DNA from: Candidatus Omnitrophota bacterium
GTDB taxonomy: Bacteria > Omnitrophota > Omnitrophia > Omnitrophales > Aquincolibacteriaceae
Reading direction: 5' to 3'
Assembly (NCBI GenBank): GCA_903856085.1
Contig: CAIOAT010000012.1
Location: 1 to 39,019 of the forward strand
DNA length: 39,019 bases
The stretch's first letter is position 1. Each line of letters opens with the position of its first letter. A program made the position numbers and the translations under genes. The notes below the pieces were generated by a model that worked only from the letters and a program-made list of their open reading frames with translations, was not told the DNA's origin and made no database searches. This document shows, in pieces, positions 32,194-39,019 of this stretch.

Positions 32194-32574
32194 ATGGACC
32201 TTCAAAAATATTTTGATGAGACGAAAGGCACTGGCGTGCTGGCAACGGCGGATAGCTACGGCAAGGTGGATGCGGCGCTTTACGCGCGGCCTCACGTCTT
32301 GGAGGACGGTACGATCGCCTTCATTATGGCGGACCGCCTGACGCTTCACAATCTCCAGTCCAATCCTCATGCGGCATACCTCTTCGTTGAAACCACGGGG
32401 ATGTATGAAGGTAAGAGACTTTTTTTGAAGAAGATCTCCGAAGAGAAGAATTCCGAACGCATCAAGACGATGCGTCGCAGCTGTCTTTGCAATGAAGAAA
32501 AAGGATCAGACGGCAAAGACCGCTATCTCGTCATCTTTCAACTCGAAAAAGAACTCCCCTTAATTGGTTCTTAA
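32194..32574 (+). CDS. PNPOx-like FMN split-barrel protein
   Basis: This 126-residue protein belongs to the pyridoxamine 5'-phosphate oxidase-like split-barrel superfamily, whose members bind FMN, heme or F420. Typical segments are GTGVLATADSYGKVDAALYA and HNLQSNPHAAYLF. ATG 32194 is the best start: AAGGAG ends 7 bases before it, whereas ATG 32188 is too close. The open frame continues far upstream inside the ETF-QO-like gene and is not real there. Its place in the electron-transfer cluster suggests a small flavin redox partner or sensor, but this is inference. Confidence 0.8.
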   Translation: MDLQKYFDETKGTGVLATADSYGKVDAALYARPHVLEDGTIAFIMADRLTLHNLQSNPHAAYLFVETTGMYEGKRLFLKKISEEKNSERIKTMRRSCLCNEEKGSDGKDRYLVIFQLEKELPLIGS

Positions 32575-32620
32575 TCCGTCCCCTGCGATCTTCATGCCAA
32601 CAGGAGCTGGTCTTTAAAGT

Positions 32621-33388
32621 ATGAAAAGAAACGCTCTCATTCTCGCTATCCTGTTTGTGACGGGTTGCGCCCACAGCCCGTGTCAAAAGGACGTTGTTTT
32701 TCAGAATGCGCCTATCAACGCCCTCCTGGCGGGATGCTACAGCGGGACGATGAGCGTTCACGATCTTAAAAAACACGGCGATTTTGGTTTCGGCACCCTT
32801 GACTCACTCGACGGAGAAATGGTTGCTCTCGACAATGCCTTCTATCAGATAAAACCGGACGGAAAGGCGCGTCTCTTGAAAGATGAGGAAGCGAGCCCGT
32901 TCGCGACCGTGATGTTTTTTCACGCTCGACAGGAATTGTTCCCGGAACGGGAGATGGGATACAAGGAACTAATGGGATTTCTAGATAAAGACATACCTTC
33001 CGAGAATCTGATCTATGCGATCAAAGTCGAAGGAAGATTTTCTTCGCTCAAGGTCCGTAGTGCGGCCCGCCAAAAGAAGCCTTTTTCGGTCCTGACCGAA
33101 GCGATCAAGGCACAGAAAGTTTTTGAATTAAAGGACCAGGAAGGAACACTGGTGGGGTTCAGGTTTCCGGCCTATGCGGAGGGGATCAATGTCTCGGGGT
33201 ATCATTTTCATTTCTTAAACAAAGATAAAACCTTGGGCGGACATGTGTTGGATCTGCGAGTGGAAGGGGCCCGAGTTCAGATCGATAAAAGTCATGCTTT
33301 CTCGATGGCGTTCCCGGAGAACGAAGAATTTCTGAAATATCGTTTTGAAACAGATTCCAAGGAAGCGATCCGGAAAATCGAAAAATAA
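32621..33388 (+). CDS. lipoprotein, unknown function
   Basis: The 255-residue product has signal peptide KRNALILAILFVTGC with the lipobox Cys at 16, so it is membrane-anchored in the envelope. The mature sequence begins AHSPCQKDVVFQNAPINALL. It closely resembles the start of bacterial alpha-acetolactate decarboxylases, and segments such as HGDFGFGTLDSLDGEMVALDN and the late GGHVLDLRV region fit that fold as well. An exported acetolactate decarboxylase-like protein would be unusual, so I give it as a candidate only. It sits between the PNPOx-like gene and the etfBA pair. Confidence 0.7.
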   Translation: MKRNALILAILFVTGCAHSPCQKDVVFQNAPINALLAGCYSGTMSVHDLKKHGDFGFGTLDSLDGEMVALDNAFYQIKPDGKARLLKDEEASPFATVMFFHARQELFPEREMGYKELMGFLDKDIPSENLIYAIKVEGRFSSLKVRSAARQKKPFSVLTEAIKAQKVFELKDQEGTLVGFRFPAYAEGINVSGYHFHFLNKDKTLGGHVLDLRVEGARVQIDKSHAFSMAFPENEEFLKYRFETDSKEAIRKIEK

Positions 33389-33452
33389 ATCTGGTCTGGG
33401 GAAGTCTTGGAGCGACCACGTTTTTGCACTAGCCGAAAGCAAGCACCCTCAT

Positions 33453-33458
33453 TATAAT
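33453..33458 (+). promoter_or_regulatory. -10 box upstream of etfB
   Basis: A perfect TATAAT 155 bases before etfB, in a 224-base gap. TTGCAC upstream is 23 bases away, too far for a normal -35. Confidence 0.45.
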
Positions 33459-33460
33459 GT

Positions 33461-33487
33461 CCGCCCATCGAGCGATGCAGAGGGCGG
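33461..33487 (+). promoter_or_regulatory. stem-loop at the start of the etfB leader
   Basis: CCGCC (33461-33465) pairs with GGCGG (33483-33487). Inside, CATCG (33466-33470) pairs with CGATG (33473-33477) across a two-base turn. It would sit at the very 5' end of a transcript from the TATAAT at 33453 and could stabilise or regulate the RNA. Confidence 0.45.
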
Positions 33488-33530
33488 TGGGGTGGTTCCC
33501 GTTGTAATCATTCAATAGGAGATGAAATTT

Positions 33531-33584
33531 ATGACGCCCAAGTCTTTGTTTTCTTTTAATGAACGGCGACTTGGGCAGCCATAA
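33531..33584 (+). promoter_or_regulatory. 17-codon leader frame with 9-bp hairpin upstream of etfB
   Basis: AGGAG (33517-33521) precedes ATG 33531, which opens a 17-codon frame ending at 33584 (MTPKSLFSFNERRLGQP). GCCCAAGTC (33536-33544) and GACTTGGGC (33568-33576) inside it are perfect 9-bp arms. No T tract follows, so it is not a normal terminator. A leader peptide controlling etfB translation is possible. Confidence 0.35.
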
Positions 33585-33612
33585 TTGTCAATTAACTTTT
33601 AGGAGGAGAATT

Positions 33613-34422
33613 ATGACGACAGCTTTTCATATCGTGGTGTGCGGGAGTTTGGTGCCAGACCCGCTCCAGACGCTGGAGCCGATCCAAGGACCGACAGGGC
33701 CCGCATTAAAAAATGAAATGATGCTGCCCTCCGTGCTTGATCCGTGGGCCGGTCACTCGCTTTTTGAAGCGGCGAATCTCGCGAAGCAACATCCCGGGAG
33801 TAAAGTGACGCTCATCAGCCTCGGGCCTAAAGCGAAACTCCAACAGCTTATGATGATTATCGCTCAAAAAGTTCCTTTCGAGCTTGTGTGTCTTGACGGT
33901 TCTGCGAGCGGTTTCATGGATTCCAGGGAAGTTGCCGTGGCTCTTGCCGGGGCGATCGAGAAGATCCCTGGACTTGATAAGACGAAGCTCCTCGTGTTCG
34001 GCGGCTGTTCCTCTGCTTCACGTGATGCGGGAACTACGATGCAAATGATCGCTGAACAGCTCGGAGTGAACGATGTGTTTCTTGCGGCCGACGAACTCAA
34101 GGTTCAACCGGGTGGTTCCTTCAGGATTCTGGAGCGTATCGAAGGCGGGCAGTATCAGGTTTCCACATGTGCCGGGGCCCCGGCCGTGATCGGATGGGCG
34201 ACGGGCAATCTTCCGGAACCGCCGAACAATCCTCAAGTGGGAATGACGAACATGCGCACCATCATGCCTGCTTTACAGAAAGCGCAGCCGGCCGCGCTCA
34301 AGACCGATGCCATCAAATTCGCAAGCGTGGAACTTCCCAAGCAACAGCGCCAGACCCGGATCGTCAAGGACACGCCTGTGGAAGAGATCGCTCAAGAAAT
34401 CGTCACATGGATTAAAGGATAG
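33613..34422 (+). CDS. etfB: electron transfer flavoprotein beta subunit, divergent
   Basis: EtfB is the AMP- or FAD-binding small subunit of the ETF heterodimer, which accepts electrons from acyl-CoA dehydrogenase-type enzymes. The 269 residues follow the family in FHIVVCGSLVPDP, LDPWAGHSLFEAANL and GGCSSASRDAGTTMQMIAEQL. The last holds the place of the usual D-x-DTGQ nucleotide loop but reads SRDAGTT. ATG 33613 follows a strong AGGAGGAG site. The frame is open further upstream but lacks support. It is 5 bases before etfA and surely cotranscribed with it. Confidence 0.88.
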   Translation: MTTAFHIVVCGSLVPDPLQTLEPIQGPTGPALKNEMMLPSVLDPWAGHSLFEAANLAKQHPGSKVTLISLGPKAKLQQLMMIIAQKVPFELVCLDGSASGFMDSREVAVALAGAIEKIPGLDKTKLLVFGGCSSASRDAGTTMQMIAEQLGVNDVFLAADELKVQPGGSFRILERIEGGQYQVSTCAGAPAVIGWATGNLPEPPNNPQVGMTNMRTIMPALQKAQPAALKTDAIKFASVELPKQQRQTRIVKDTPVEEIAQEIVTWIKG

Positions 34423-34427
34423 CCGCC

Positions 34428-35456
34428 ATGGAAAAAATACTCTTTTTAGCTCATACGGATACAAACGGCAATCTTCCGAAGATTGCGCTCGAAACGTTGA
34501 ATGCTGCGCTTCAGATTACCCAAGGCCTTGCGGGTTCCACGCTTACGGTGGGCCTTGTCGGAGAGAACGTGCAGGCTGCTGCCGATCAAATCGCTGCTTG
34601 CGGTGCTACGAAGATCCTCGGCGTAAGCGGCGCTGATTTCGGCATGTCGCGCTATGCGACGGATGTCAAAGCTGCGGAAGCGATCGGGATTGCCGCGGGT
34701 GCGACTCTCATCATTGTTCCGGGGACTTCCCGTTTTTCCAGGGCGATCCCTGGTGCCGCTTTTCGTTTGAAAGCCACCATCGATACGCACGTGAGCGGTA
34801 TTCAGTTTACGGAGGGTGTTTTGCAGGTCCAGCGTTGGTATTACCGTCAACGCATGATGGCAACGTTGACGCGCGCGGCTCGGCCGTGGATTCTCGTCGT
34901 GGATTCCGGTGTGTTTCAACCGTGGCAGGGAGCGAAAGGTTCAGCAAAGGTCGAAGTCGTTGCCGCCACTATTACTGATAAAGAAAAACGCACAAAAGTG
35001 ACAGGCGTTGAAGCGCCTTCCGCGGATGCGCAGACGATCCGTCCGGATGCTCCGATACTGCTTGTTGCGGGTGCCGGATGGACCAAGAAGCAGGCGGACG
35101 GCCAGATCCATGCCAAGAAAGCTGAGACACTCATCCTCGGATTCCTGAAGAACGCCAAAGCATCGCTCGGAAGTAGCAAATCGCTTGTGGATCAGGGTTC
35201 GGAAGGGGAGCAAGTGCTGACCTGTATGAGCCATTTGAACCAAGTCGGGCAGACCGGCTCCACGCCACGTCATCCGAAAGGACTTTCTACTTGCTGTCAC
35301 GGGGAAGAACCGCACGTGGTCGGTTGGCGTTTCATCAATGAGCGTCGAGCGATCAATACGGATGCTAATTGCGGTTGGGCCCAGGGTAAGGCGGACGTGC
35401 TGTATGTGGCCGACGCTTTTGCCGTTATGGCTAAGGTGAATGAGCTTCTCGCTTAA
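34428..35456 (+). CDS. etfA: electron transfer flavoprotein alpha subunit with altered FAD motif
   Basis: EtfA carries the electron-transferring FAD of the ETF dimer. The 342 residues show family traits in the N-terminal domain (ETLNAALQITQGLAG) and the C-terminal domain: SLGSSKSLVDQG in place of the common VGASRAAVDAG, and HLNQVGQTGS for the QVGQTGK loop. Beyond that, the usual LYIAVGISGAIQH segment is replaced by STCCHGEEPHVVGWRF. INTDANCG stands where AINKDPEAPIF is expected, which adds Cys residues near the flavin. FAD binding is therefore likely but the local environment is changed. It is coupled to etfB. Confidence 0.85.
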   Translation: MEKILFLAHTDTNGNLPKIALETLNAALQITQGLAGSTLTVGLVGENVQAAADQIAACGATKILGVSGADFGMSRYATDVKAAEAIGIAAGATLIIVPGTSRFSRAIPGAAFRLKATIDTHVSGIQFTEGVLQVQRWYYRQRMMATLTRAARPWILVVDSGVFQPWQGAKGSAKVEVVAATITDKEKRTKVTGVEAPSADAQTIRPDAPILLVAGAGWTKKQADGQIHAKKAETLILGFLKNAKASLGSSKSLVDQGSEGEQVLTCMSHLNQVGQTGSTPRHPKGLSTCCHGEEPHVVGWRFINERRAINTDANCGWAQGKADVLYVADAFAVMAKVNELLA

Positions 35457-35467
35457 GGTTGAAATCG

Positions 35468-35502
35468 GGACCCTTTTCAAAGCCCTGCCTTGAGAAAGGT
35501 CC
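35468..35502. other. long inverted repeat after etfA
   Basis: GGACCCTTTTCAA (35468-35480) pairs with TTGAGAAAGGTCC (35490-35502) with one mismatch and one G-U pair, leaving a 9-base loop. No T tract follows directly. It may end or protect the etfBA transcript. A second hairpin, CCCC/GGGG with a GG/CC extension, is at 35602-35618 in the same 207-base gap, which otherwise holds no gene. Confidence 0.5.
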
Positions 35503-35663
35503 TGAAAACCAGCTCTGATCGTGGCGTTTTTTTGATTTACGGAAGCGGAAGAACACGGTACTATCCTCCCCGAGTTCGTTCATGACAGCAATCCTCTACC
35601 GGGCCCCAGCAGGGGACCTGAAAATTCATCGAAAAATATTTTAGCACATAAAAGGAGAGCGCT

Positions 35664-36296
35664 ATGGTCTTTGGATTCCTTCTTCCGAAAGAAACAAGTT
35701 TCTTTGATCTTTTCGACAAACAGGCGGATTATGCCGTTCAAGCAGCCACCCATTTCGTGAAGATGGTCGCTGATTACAAGGTCGATGAAACGGAAGTCGG
35801 AATTATGAAAGAGATCGAGCATCTCGGCGATGAAGTATCGCGTCAGATCAAGGACCAGTTGAATAATACCTTTATCACTCCTTTTGATCGTGAAGATATT
35901 CACGATCTGGCGAAGGAACTGGACGATATCGTCGACATGCTTTACACCATCACGAAGCGTCTTCGCGTTTACAAGATTCTGAGCATGGAAAGAAATCTCA
36001 CGGAATTTGCCCGCGTGATCGAAATGTCGGTTAAGGGCGTTTCTCAGGCTGTCAAAGGTCTCCGCGATATGAAGCGCAGCAAGGAAATCCTGAAAGCCTG
36101 CATTGAAGTGAACAATCTCGAGAATCTTGGCGATAGGATGCGTGACGATATGCTTGGCGAGCTTTTTGAAAAATACGCCAAAGATCCGGTTGCGGTCATT
36201 AAATGGAAAGACATCTATCAGGACGCGGAAACGGTCCTGGATGTATGCGAGGACGTAGTCCACGTGGTCGAATCCATTCTCGTCAAACACGCCTGA
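35664..36296 (+). CDS. DUF47 family PhoU-like protein, Pit accessory
   Basis: This all-helical cytosolic protein of 210 residues belongs to the DUF47/PhoU-like family. Acidic metal-binding pairs of the family are present (VGIMKEIEHLGDEVSR and TPFDREDIHDLAKELDDIVD). Such proteins are commonly encoded with PiT permeases and are thought to regulate phosphate uptake. AAAAGGAG precedes the ATG. The PiT gene lies 96 bases downstream. Confidence 0.92.
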   Translation: MVFGFLLPKETSFFDLFDKQADYAVQAATHFVKMVADYKVDETEVGIMKEIEHLGDEVSRQIKDQLNNTFITPFDREDIHDLAKELDDIVDMLYTITKRLRVYKILSMERNLTEFARVIEMSVKGVSQAVKGLRDMKRSKEILKACIEVNNLENLGDRMRDDMLGELFEKYAKDPVAVIKWKDIYQDAETVLDVCEDVVHVVESILVKHA

Positions 36297-36392
36297 GCTT
36301 AAACCGGATATGACGCCCTCCTTATCAATGGGTATCTTAAAAGTGGAAATGAAGACAGTCATGATTTTCCGTTTATTTTTTCAAGAGGAATC

Positions 36393-37385
36393 ATGACGCT
36401 CTGGATCCTTTTTCTTATCTTGCTGGCGCTTGCCTTCGATTTCCTGAACGGGTTTCACGACTCTGCGAACTCCATCGCGACTGTGGTTTCCACCCGTGTC
36501 CTTTCCCCGCAGCATGCCGTCATTTGGGCCGCATTCTTCAACTTTATCGCATTCCTCTTTTTTGGACTCCACGTCGCGAATACGATCGGAAAGGGGATCA
36601 TCGATATTCATATCGTAGACAGTCAGATCGTCTTCGGGGCTCTGATGGGTGCTTGTGCCTGGAATATTATTACCTGGTATTTTGGATTACCGACAAGTTC
36701 TTCCCACGCCTTGATCGGTGGGTTGGTTGGGTCGGCACTTGTGAAGGCCGGTGCGGGATCCTTGGTATGGGGCGGGATCATTAAAACTGTGGTCTTTATT
36801 TTGATTTCACCTGTGGTCGGGCTTTTACTGGGTGTTGTTTATGGGGTCATTGTCCATTGGCTTGCGCGCAAAAGTTCGCCCGCGCAGGTCGATCATCTTT
36901 TTAGAAAAGGCCAACTGGTCTCCGCCGCGCTTTACAGTTTGGGGCACGGCGGCAATGACGCGCAAAAGACCATGGGTATCATTGCAAGCCTTCTTTTTAG
37001 CGCCGGGCTTTTAGGGAAAGAGTTCCATATTCCTTTTTGGGTCGTGATCTCGTGTCAGGCGGCCATTGCCTTCGGGACGATGTTCGGTGGATGGAGGATC
37101 GTGAAGACGATGGGGCAAAAGGTTGCGAAATTGCGGCCGGTGGATGGCTTTTGCGCGGAATCAGGGGCTGCTACAAGCCTGTTCATAGCCTCGGCGTTCG
37201 GTATCCCGGTTAGCACGACGCATACGATCACAGGCGCGATTATGGGGGTAGGTTCCTTGAAGCGCATGAGCGCCGTGCGTTGGGGTGTCGCGGGGAATAT
37301 CGTGTGGGCGTGGATTATCACGATGCCGTGTTCCGCGGCGATCTCAGCTGTTTCTTATATTATTGCGAAATGGATTGCTCCGTAA
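36393..37385 (+). CDS. pit: PiT family inorganic phosphate transporter
   Basis: This inner-membrane symporter for phosphate (often as a metal-phosphate complex) has 330 residues. The two family signatures are clear: FDFLNGFHDSANSIATVVS in the N-terminal half and GHGGNDAQKTMGIIA in the second half, with TSSSHALIGG and STTHTITGAIMG as paired repeats. It has about nine to ten hydrophobic helices. The length is that of the compact PiT type rather than the longer PitA. AGAGGA precedes the ATG. It forms a functional pair with the DUF47 gene. Confidence 0.95.
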   Translation: MTLWILFLILLALAFDFLNGFHDSANSIATVVSTRVLSPQHAVIWAAFFNFIAFLFFGLHVANTIGKGIIDIHIVDSQIVFGALMGACAWNIITWYFGLPTSSSHALIGGLVGSALVKAGAGSLVWGGIIKTVVFILISPVVGLLLGVVYGVIVHWLARKSSPAQVDHLFRKGQLVSAALYSLGHGGNDAQKTMGIIASLLFSAGLLGKEFHIPFWVVISCQAAIAFGTMFGGWRIVKTMGQKVAKLRPVDGFCAESGAATSLFIASAFGIPVSTTHTITGAIMGVGSLKRMSAVRWGVAGNIVWAWIITMPCSAAISAVSYIIAKWIAP

Positions 37386-37461
37386 TGATTTCGTGGCCGG
37401 GTAACAAATGATCAGGCGAAAGTTTTTTTACCTGGGTAACAGCCAGAAACAAAGGACCCGT

Positions 37462-38190
37462 ATGATTCCTTACCCGAAAAATTTTCGGAAAATCGTTTCT
37501 ACCACTTGCTTTTTTGTGAGCGCCTTCCTTCTGGCCCAGTGGATTCTTGCCCCCCTGTTGCTCGCGTCGCCTCCCAAAGACGGGGATTTTGGAATCTGGA
37601 ATATCTATGATGTAGAAAAAAAGCTGAATAGCCAATGGAAAATGAAGGTCGGCGAGGAGCTGCGATTCCGGGATCATGCCGGGCTTTATTATGCTGAAAC
37701 CCATCTTGGAGTGGATTATAAGCCGTTCAAATATCTCGCCATGGGTGCCGAGTATCAAGAAATCCGTAATACGCGGACTAAAACTGCGCGGAACAAACAG
37801 AAACAAGACAAGTGGTATTGGGACGAAGTGCCGCGGATCTATCTGACGCCGCAATGCTCCTACAAGGGGTTTCAGCTCGAGGACCGTAATATGCTGGAAT
37901 TCCGGATCCGGCAGGATGCGCGGTTTACGTTGCGGTACCGGAACATGGTCACCTTGACGGCCCCCTGGAAATGGACGCCGCTTCAATTCCAGCCGTATAC
38001 CTCTAACGAGACCTTTTTCGAGACGCAGCGCAACGGGCTTATCGAGGACCGGTTCTTTTCCGGTTTCAAGGTTCATTGGTGGGGGCCGGTTTACGGGTCG
38101 ATCTTTTATCTGCGTCAATCCACCAAGAATGCCATCGCGAAATGGACGTCGCTTAATATTCTGGGAACTAGTCTCAAGATTTGTTTTTAA
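37462..38190 (+). CDS. DUF2490 family outer-membrane protein
   Basis: The 242-residue exported protein has a signal sequence (FRKIVSTTCFFVSAFLLAQW ..., cleavage near LLLAS). It continues with the DUF2490 pattern: DFGIWNIYDVEKKLNSQWK, ELRFRDHAGLYYAETHLG, and a string of amphipathic strands ending with Phe (LKICF), as expected for a small beta-barrel. ATG 37462 is preferred because AAAGGA lies 5 bases before it; ATG 37408 lacks a ribosome site. The function of DUF2490 proteins is not known. It follows the PiT gene by 76 bases. Confidence 0.8.
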   Translation: MIPYPKNFRKIVSTTCFFVSAFLLAQWILAPLLLASPPKDGDFGIWNIYDVEKKLNSQWKMKVGEELRFRDHAGLYYAETHLGVDYKPFKYLAMGAEYQEIRNTRTKTARNKQKQDKWYWDEVPRIYLTPQCSYKGFQLEDRNMLEFRIRQDARFTLRYRNMVTLTAPWKWTPLQFQPYTSNETFFETQRNGLIEDRFFSGFKVHWWGPVYGSIFYLRQSTKNAIAKWTSLNILGTSLKICF

Positions 38191-38247
38191 CCGTTTGTGA
38201 ATTAGCCGTGCAAGTTAGCAGTTTTCTCTCTCCTTCGGAAAAGTTTG

Positions 38248-38256
38248 TGCTAGAAT
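38248..38256 (+). promoter_or_regulatory. extended -10 promoter before the second ETF-quinone oxidoreductase
   Basis: TGCTAGAAT is an extended -10-like element 124 bases before the main ATG, in a 189-base gap with no other gene. Confidence 0.45.
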
Positions 38257-38318
38257 ATCGCCTCGATTTTTGAATTTCCTCTCAGGCATCGTTCTCATTT
38301 TGATTTTAGGAGTTAACG

Positions 38319-38378
38319 GTGCTTGTACTGCGAATCCTGAAAATCAATAGTAATGCGGCACAAGAGATCTCTTTTTAA
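38319..38378 (+). promoter_or_regulatory. 19-codon leader frame directly before ETF-quinone oxidoreductase
   Basis: AGGAG (38308-38312) precedes GTG 38319, which opens a 19-codon frame (MLVLRILKINSNAAQEISF) ending 1 base before ATG 38380. The main gene has no comparable ribosome site, so translation may be coupled through this frame. Confidence 0.4.
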
Positions 38379-38379
38379 T

Positions 38380-39019
38380 ATGTCAAAACTCGAAATCGTT
38401 GAAATAGACATTCTGATCGTGGGCGGCGGTGTCGCGGGCCTCGCGACCGCCATTCATCTTGCCGATCTCACGGCGGGTGCCGACAAGAAGCCTAGAATCC
38501 TGGTTCTTGAAAAAGGAAATTCGATCGGGAGCCACACGCTTTCCGGTGCCGTGATCGATCCTTCGACCTTGAAAGAACTTCTTCCAGGCGTCGAACCTAA
38601 AGATTTTCCCTTCGAATCTCCCGTCAAAAAAGAGGGTGTTTATTTTTTCACCCCGAAGCTAGCCTTGCGGGCTCCTTTTACGCCGCCTTTTATGGGCAAT
38701 CGCGGGAATTTCGTGGTTTCTCTTGGAAAAATGACACGCTGGCTGGCCGAGATCGCCGAGAAAAAAGGCGTACAGGTCTATCCGGGGTTCAGCGTTTCCG
38801 AAATGGTTTATGAGAACGCTCGCGTCATCGGGGCGAGGACAATCGATACCGGCGTGGATAAGCACGGGCAGCCGATGGAAAACTATCAGCCCGGCAACGA
38901 GATCCGCGCCAAGATCACGATCCTGGCCGAAGGGCCTCGTGGTAGTCTGACCAAGGCCCTTTGTCGTAAATTGAATCTCGAGGAACAGAGCAACCCCCAG
39001 GTTTACTCCACAGGCGTCA
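38380..39019 (+). CDS. ETF-quinone oxidoreductase, N-terminal part (cut by window end)
   Basis: The frame runs off the window after 213 codons. The FAD motif GGGVAG (15-20) within DILIVGGGVAGLATAIHL is followed by the hallmarks of ETF:quinone oxidoreductase: GSHTLSGAVIDPSTLKELLPG, FTPPFMGNRGNFVVSLGKMTRWLAE and AEGPRGSLTKALC. This is a much more canonical member than the FixC-like protein at 30291-32144. It would pass electrons from ETF to the membrane quinone pool. ATG 38380 is used here; ATG 38353 is in frame upstream but lacks a ribosome site. Confidence 0.93.
   Translation, partial: MSKLEIVEIDILIVGGGVAGLATAIHLADLTAGADKKPRILVLEKGNSIGSHTLSGAVIDPSTLKELLPGVEPKDFPFESPVKKEGVYFFTPKLALRAPFTPPFMGNRGNFVVSLGKMTRWLAEIAEKKGVQVYPGFSVSEMVYENARVIGARTIDTGVDKHGQPMENYQPGNEIRAKITILAEGPRGSLTKALCRKLNLEEQSNPQVYSTGV

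Overview
The window is about 39 kb of densely packed bacterial chromosome with every recognisable gene on the + strand. The genome is of roughly balanced base composition. Three proteins look like outer-membrane beta-barrels ending in a C-terminal phenylalanine, several are lipoproteins, and one is a type IV pilin-like protein, so the cell is diderm (Gram-negative type). The mix of genes (class II aldolase, GH57 enzyme, DUF47/PiT phosphate uptake, rubrerythrin, large repeat/DUF11 surface proteins, GT39-type membrane glycosyltransferase) resembles uncultivated Omnitrophota-like or neighbouring PVC-group bacteria. That placement is an impression from gene content only. I saw no rRNA, tRNA, CRISPR, transposase, integrase or phage gene.

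Layout. 1-1.7 kb: dapA-dapB (lysine/diaminopimelate synthesis). 1.7-8.95 kb: a cell-surface cluster, made of a barrel protein with an N-terminal Ala/Val/Pro repeat, a 1566-residue modular protein (lectin-like, DUF11-like, SdrD-B-like, Ig-like, barrel) and a small lipoprotein. 8.96-11.8 kb: uvrA with an unusual 28-codon insertion. 11.9-15.0 kb: a GT39-like glycosyltransferase, a GT2 gene cut short where a pilin-like gene begins, and a small charged secreted protein. 15.1-18.2 kb: an FtsH-type protease lacking its periplasmic domain, then a lipoprotein of unknown function whose first codons coincide with a strong intrinsic terminator. 18.4-22.7 kb: rubrerythrin, class II fructose-bisphosphate aldolase, a Met-rich secreted protein, an unknown secreted protein and a GalE-like epimerase. 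22.7-28.0 kb: a flavodoxin-fold quinone reductase behind a possibly structured leader, a large HPr-kinase/PEPCK-like P-loop protein, and a GH57-DUF3536 glucan enzyme. 28.1-35.5 kb: an electron-transfer region with a large acyl-CoA dehydrogenase, an ETF-quinone-oxidoreductase-like flavoprotein with a FixX-like iron-sulfur tail, a PNPOx-like flavoprotein, a lipoprotein, and a divergent etfB-etfA pair. 35.6-38.2 kb: DUF47/PhoU-like protein, PiT phosphate permease and a DUF2490 outer-membrane protein. 38.4 kb to the end: the start of a second, more canonical ETF-quinone oxidoreductase.

The likely joint function of the 28-39 kb region is to move electrons from an acyl-CoA (or similar) oxidation through ETF to the quinone pool. 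It is unusual in having two different ETF:quinone oxidoreductase-type proteins, and an EtfA in which the usual C-terminal FAD motif is rewritten and Cys-rich. Several oxidoreductase genes here are preceded by short upstream reading frames and inverted repeats, and many transcription starts appear to use an extended -10 element (TGnTATAAT-like). The strongest sequence-level oddities are a perfect 26-bp palindrome inside the large surface-protein gene, the uvrA insertion flanked by 9-bp direct repeats, and the terminator overlapping a gene start.
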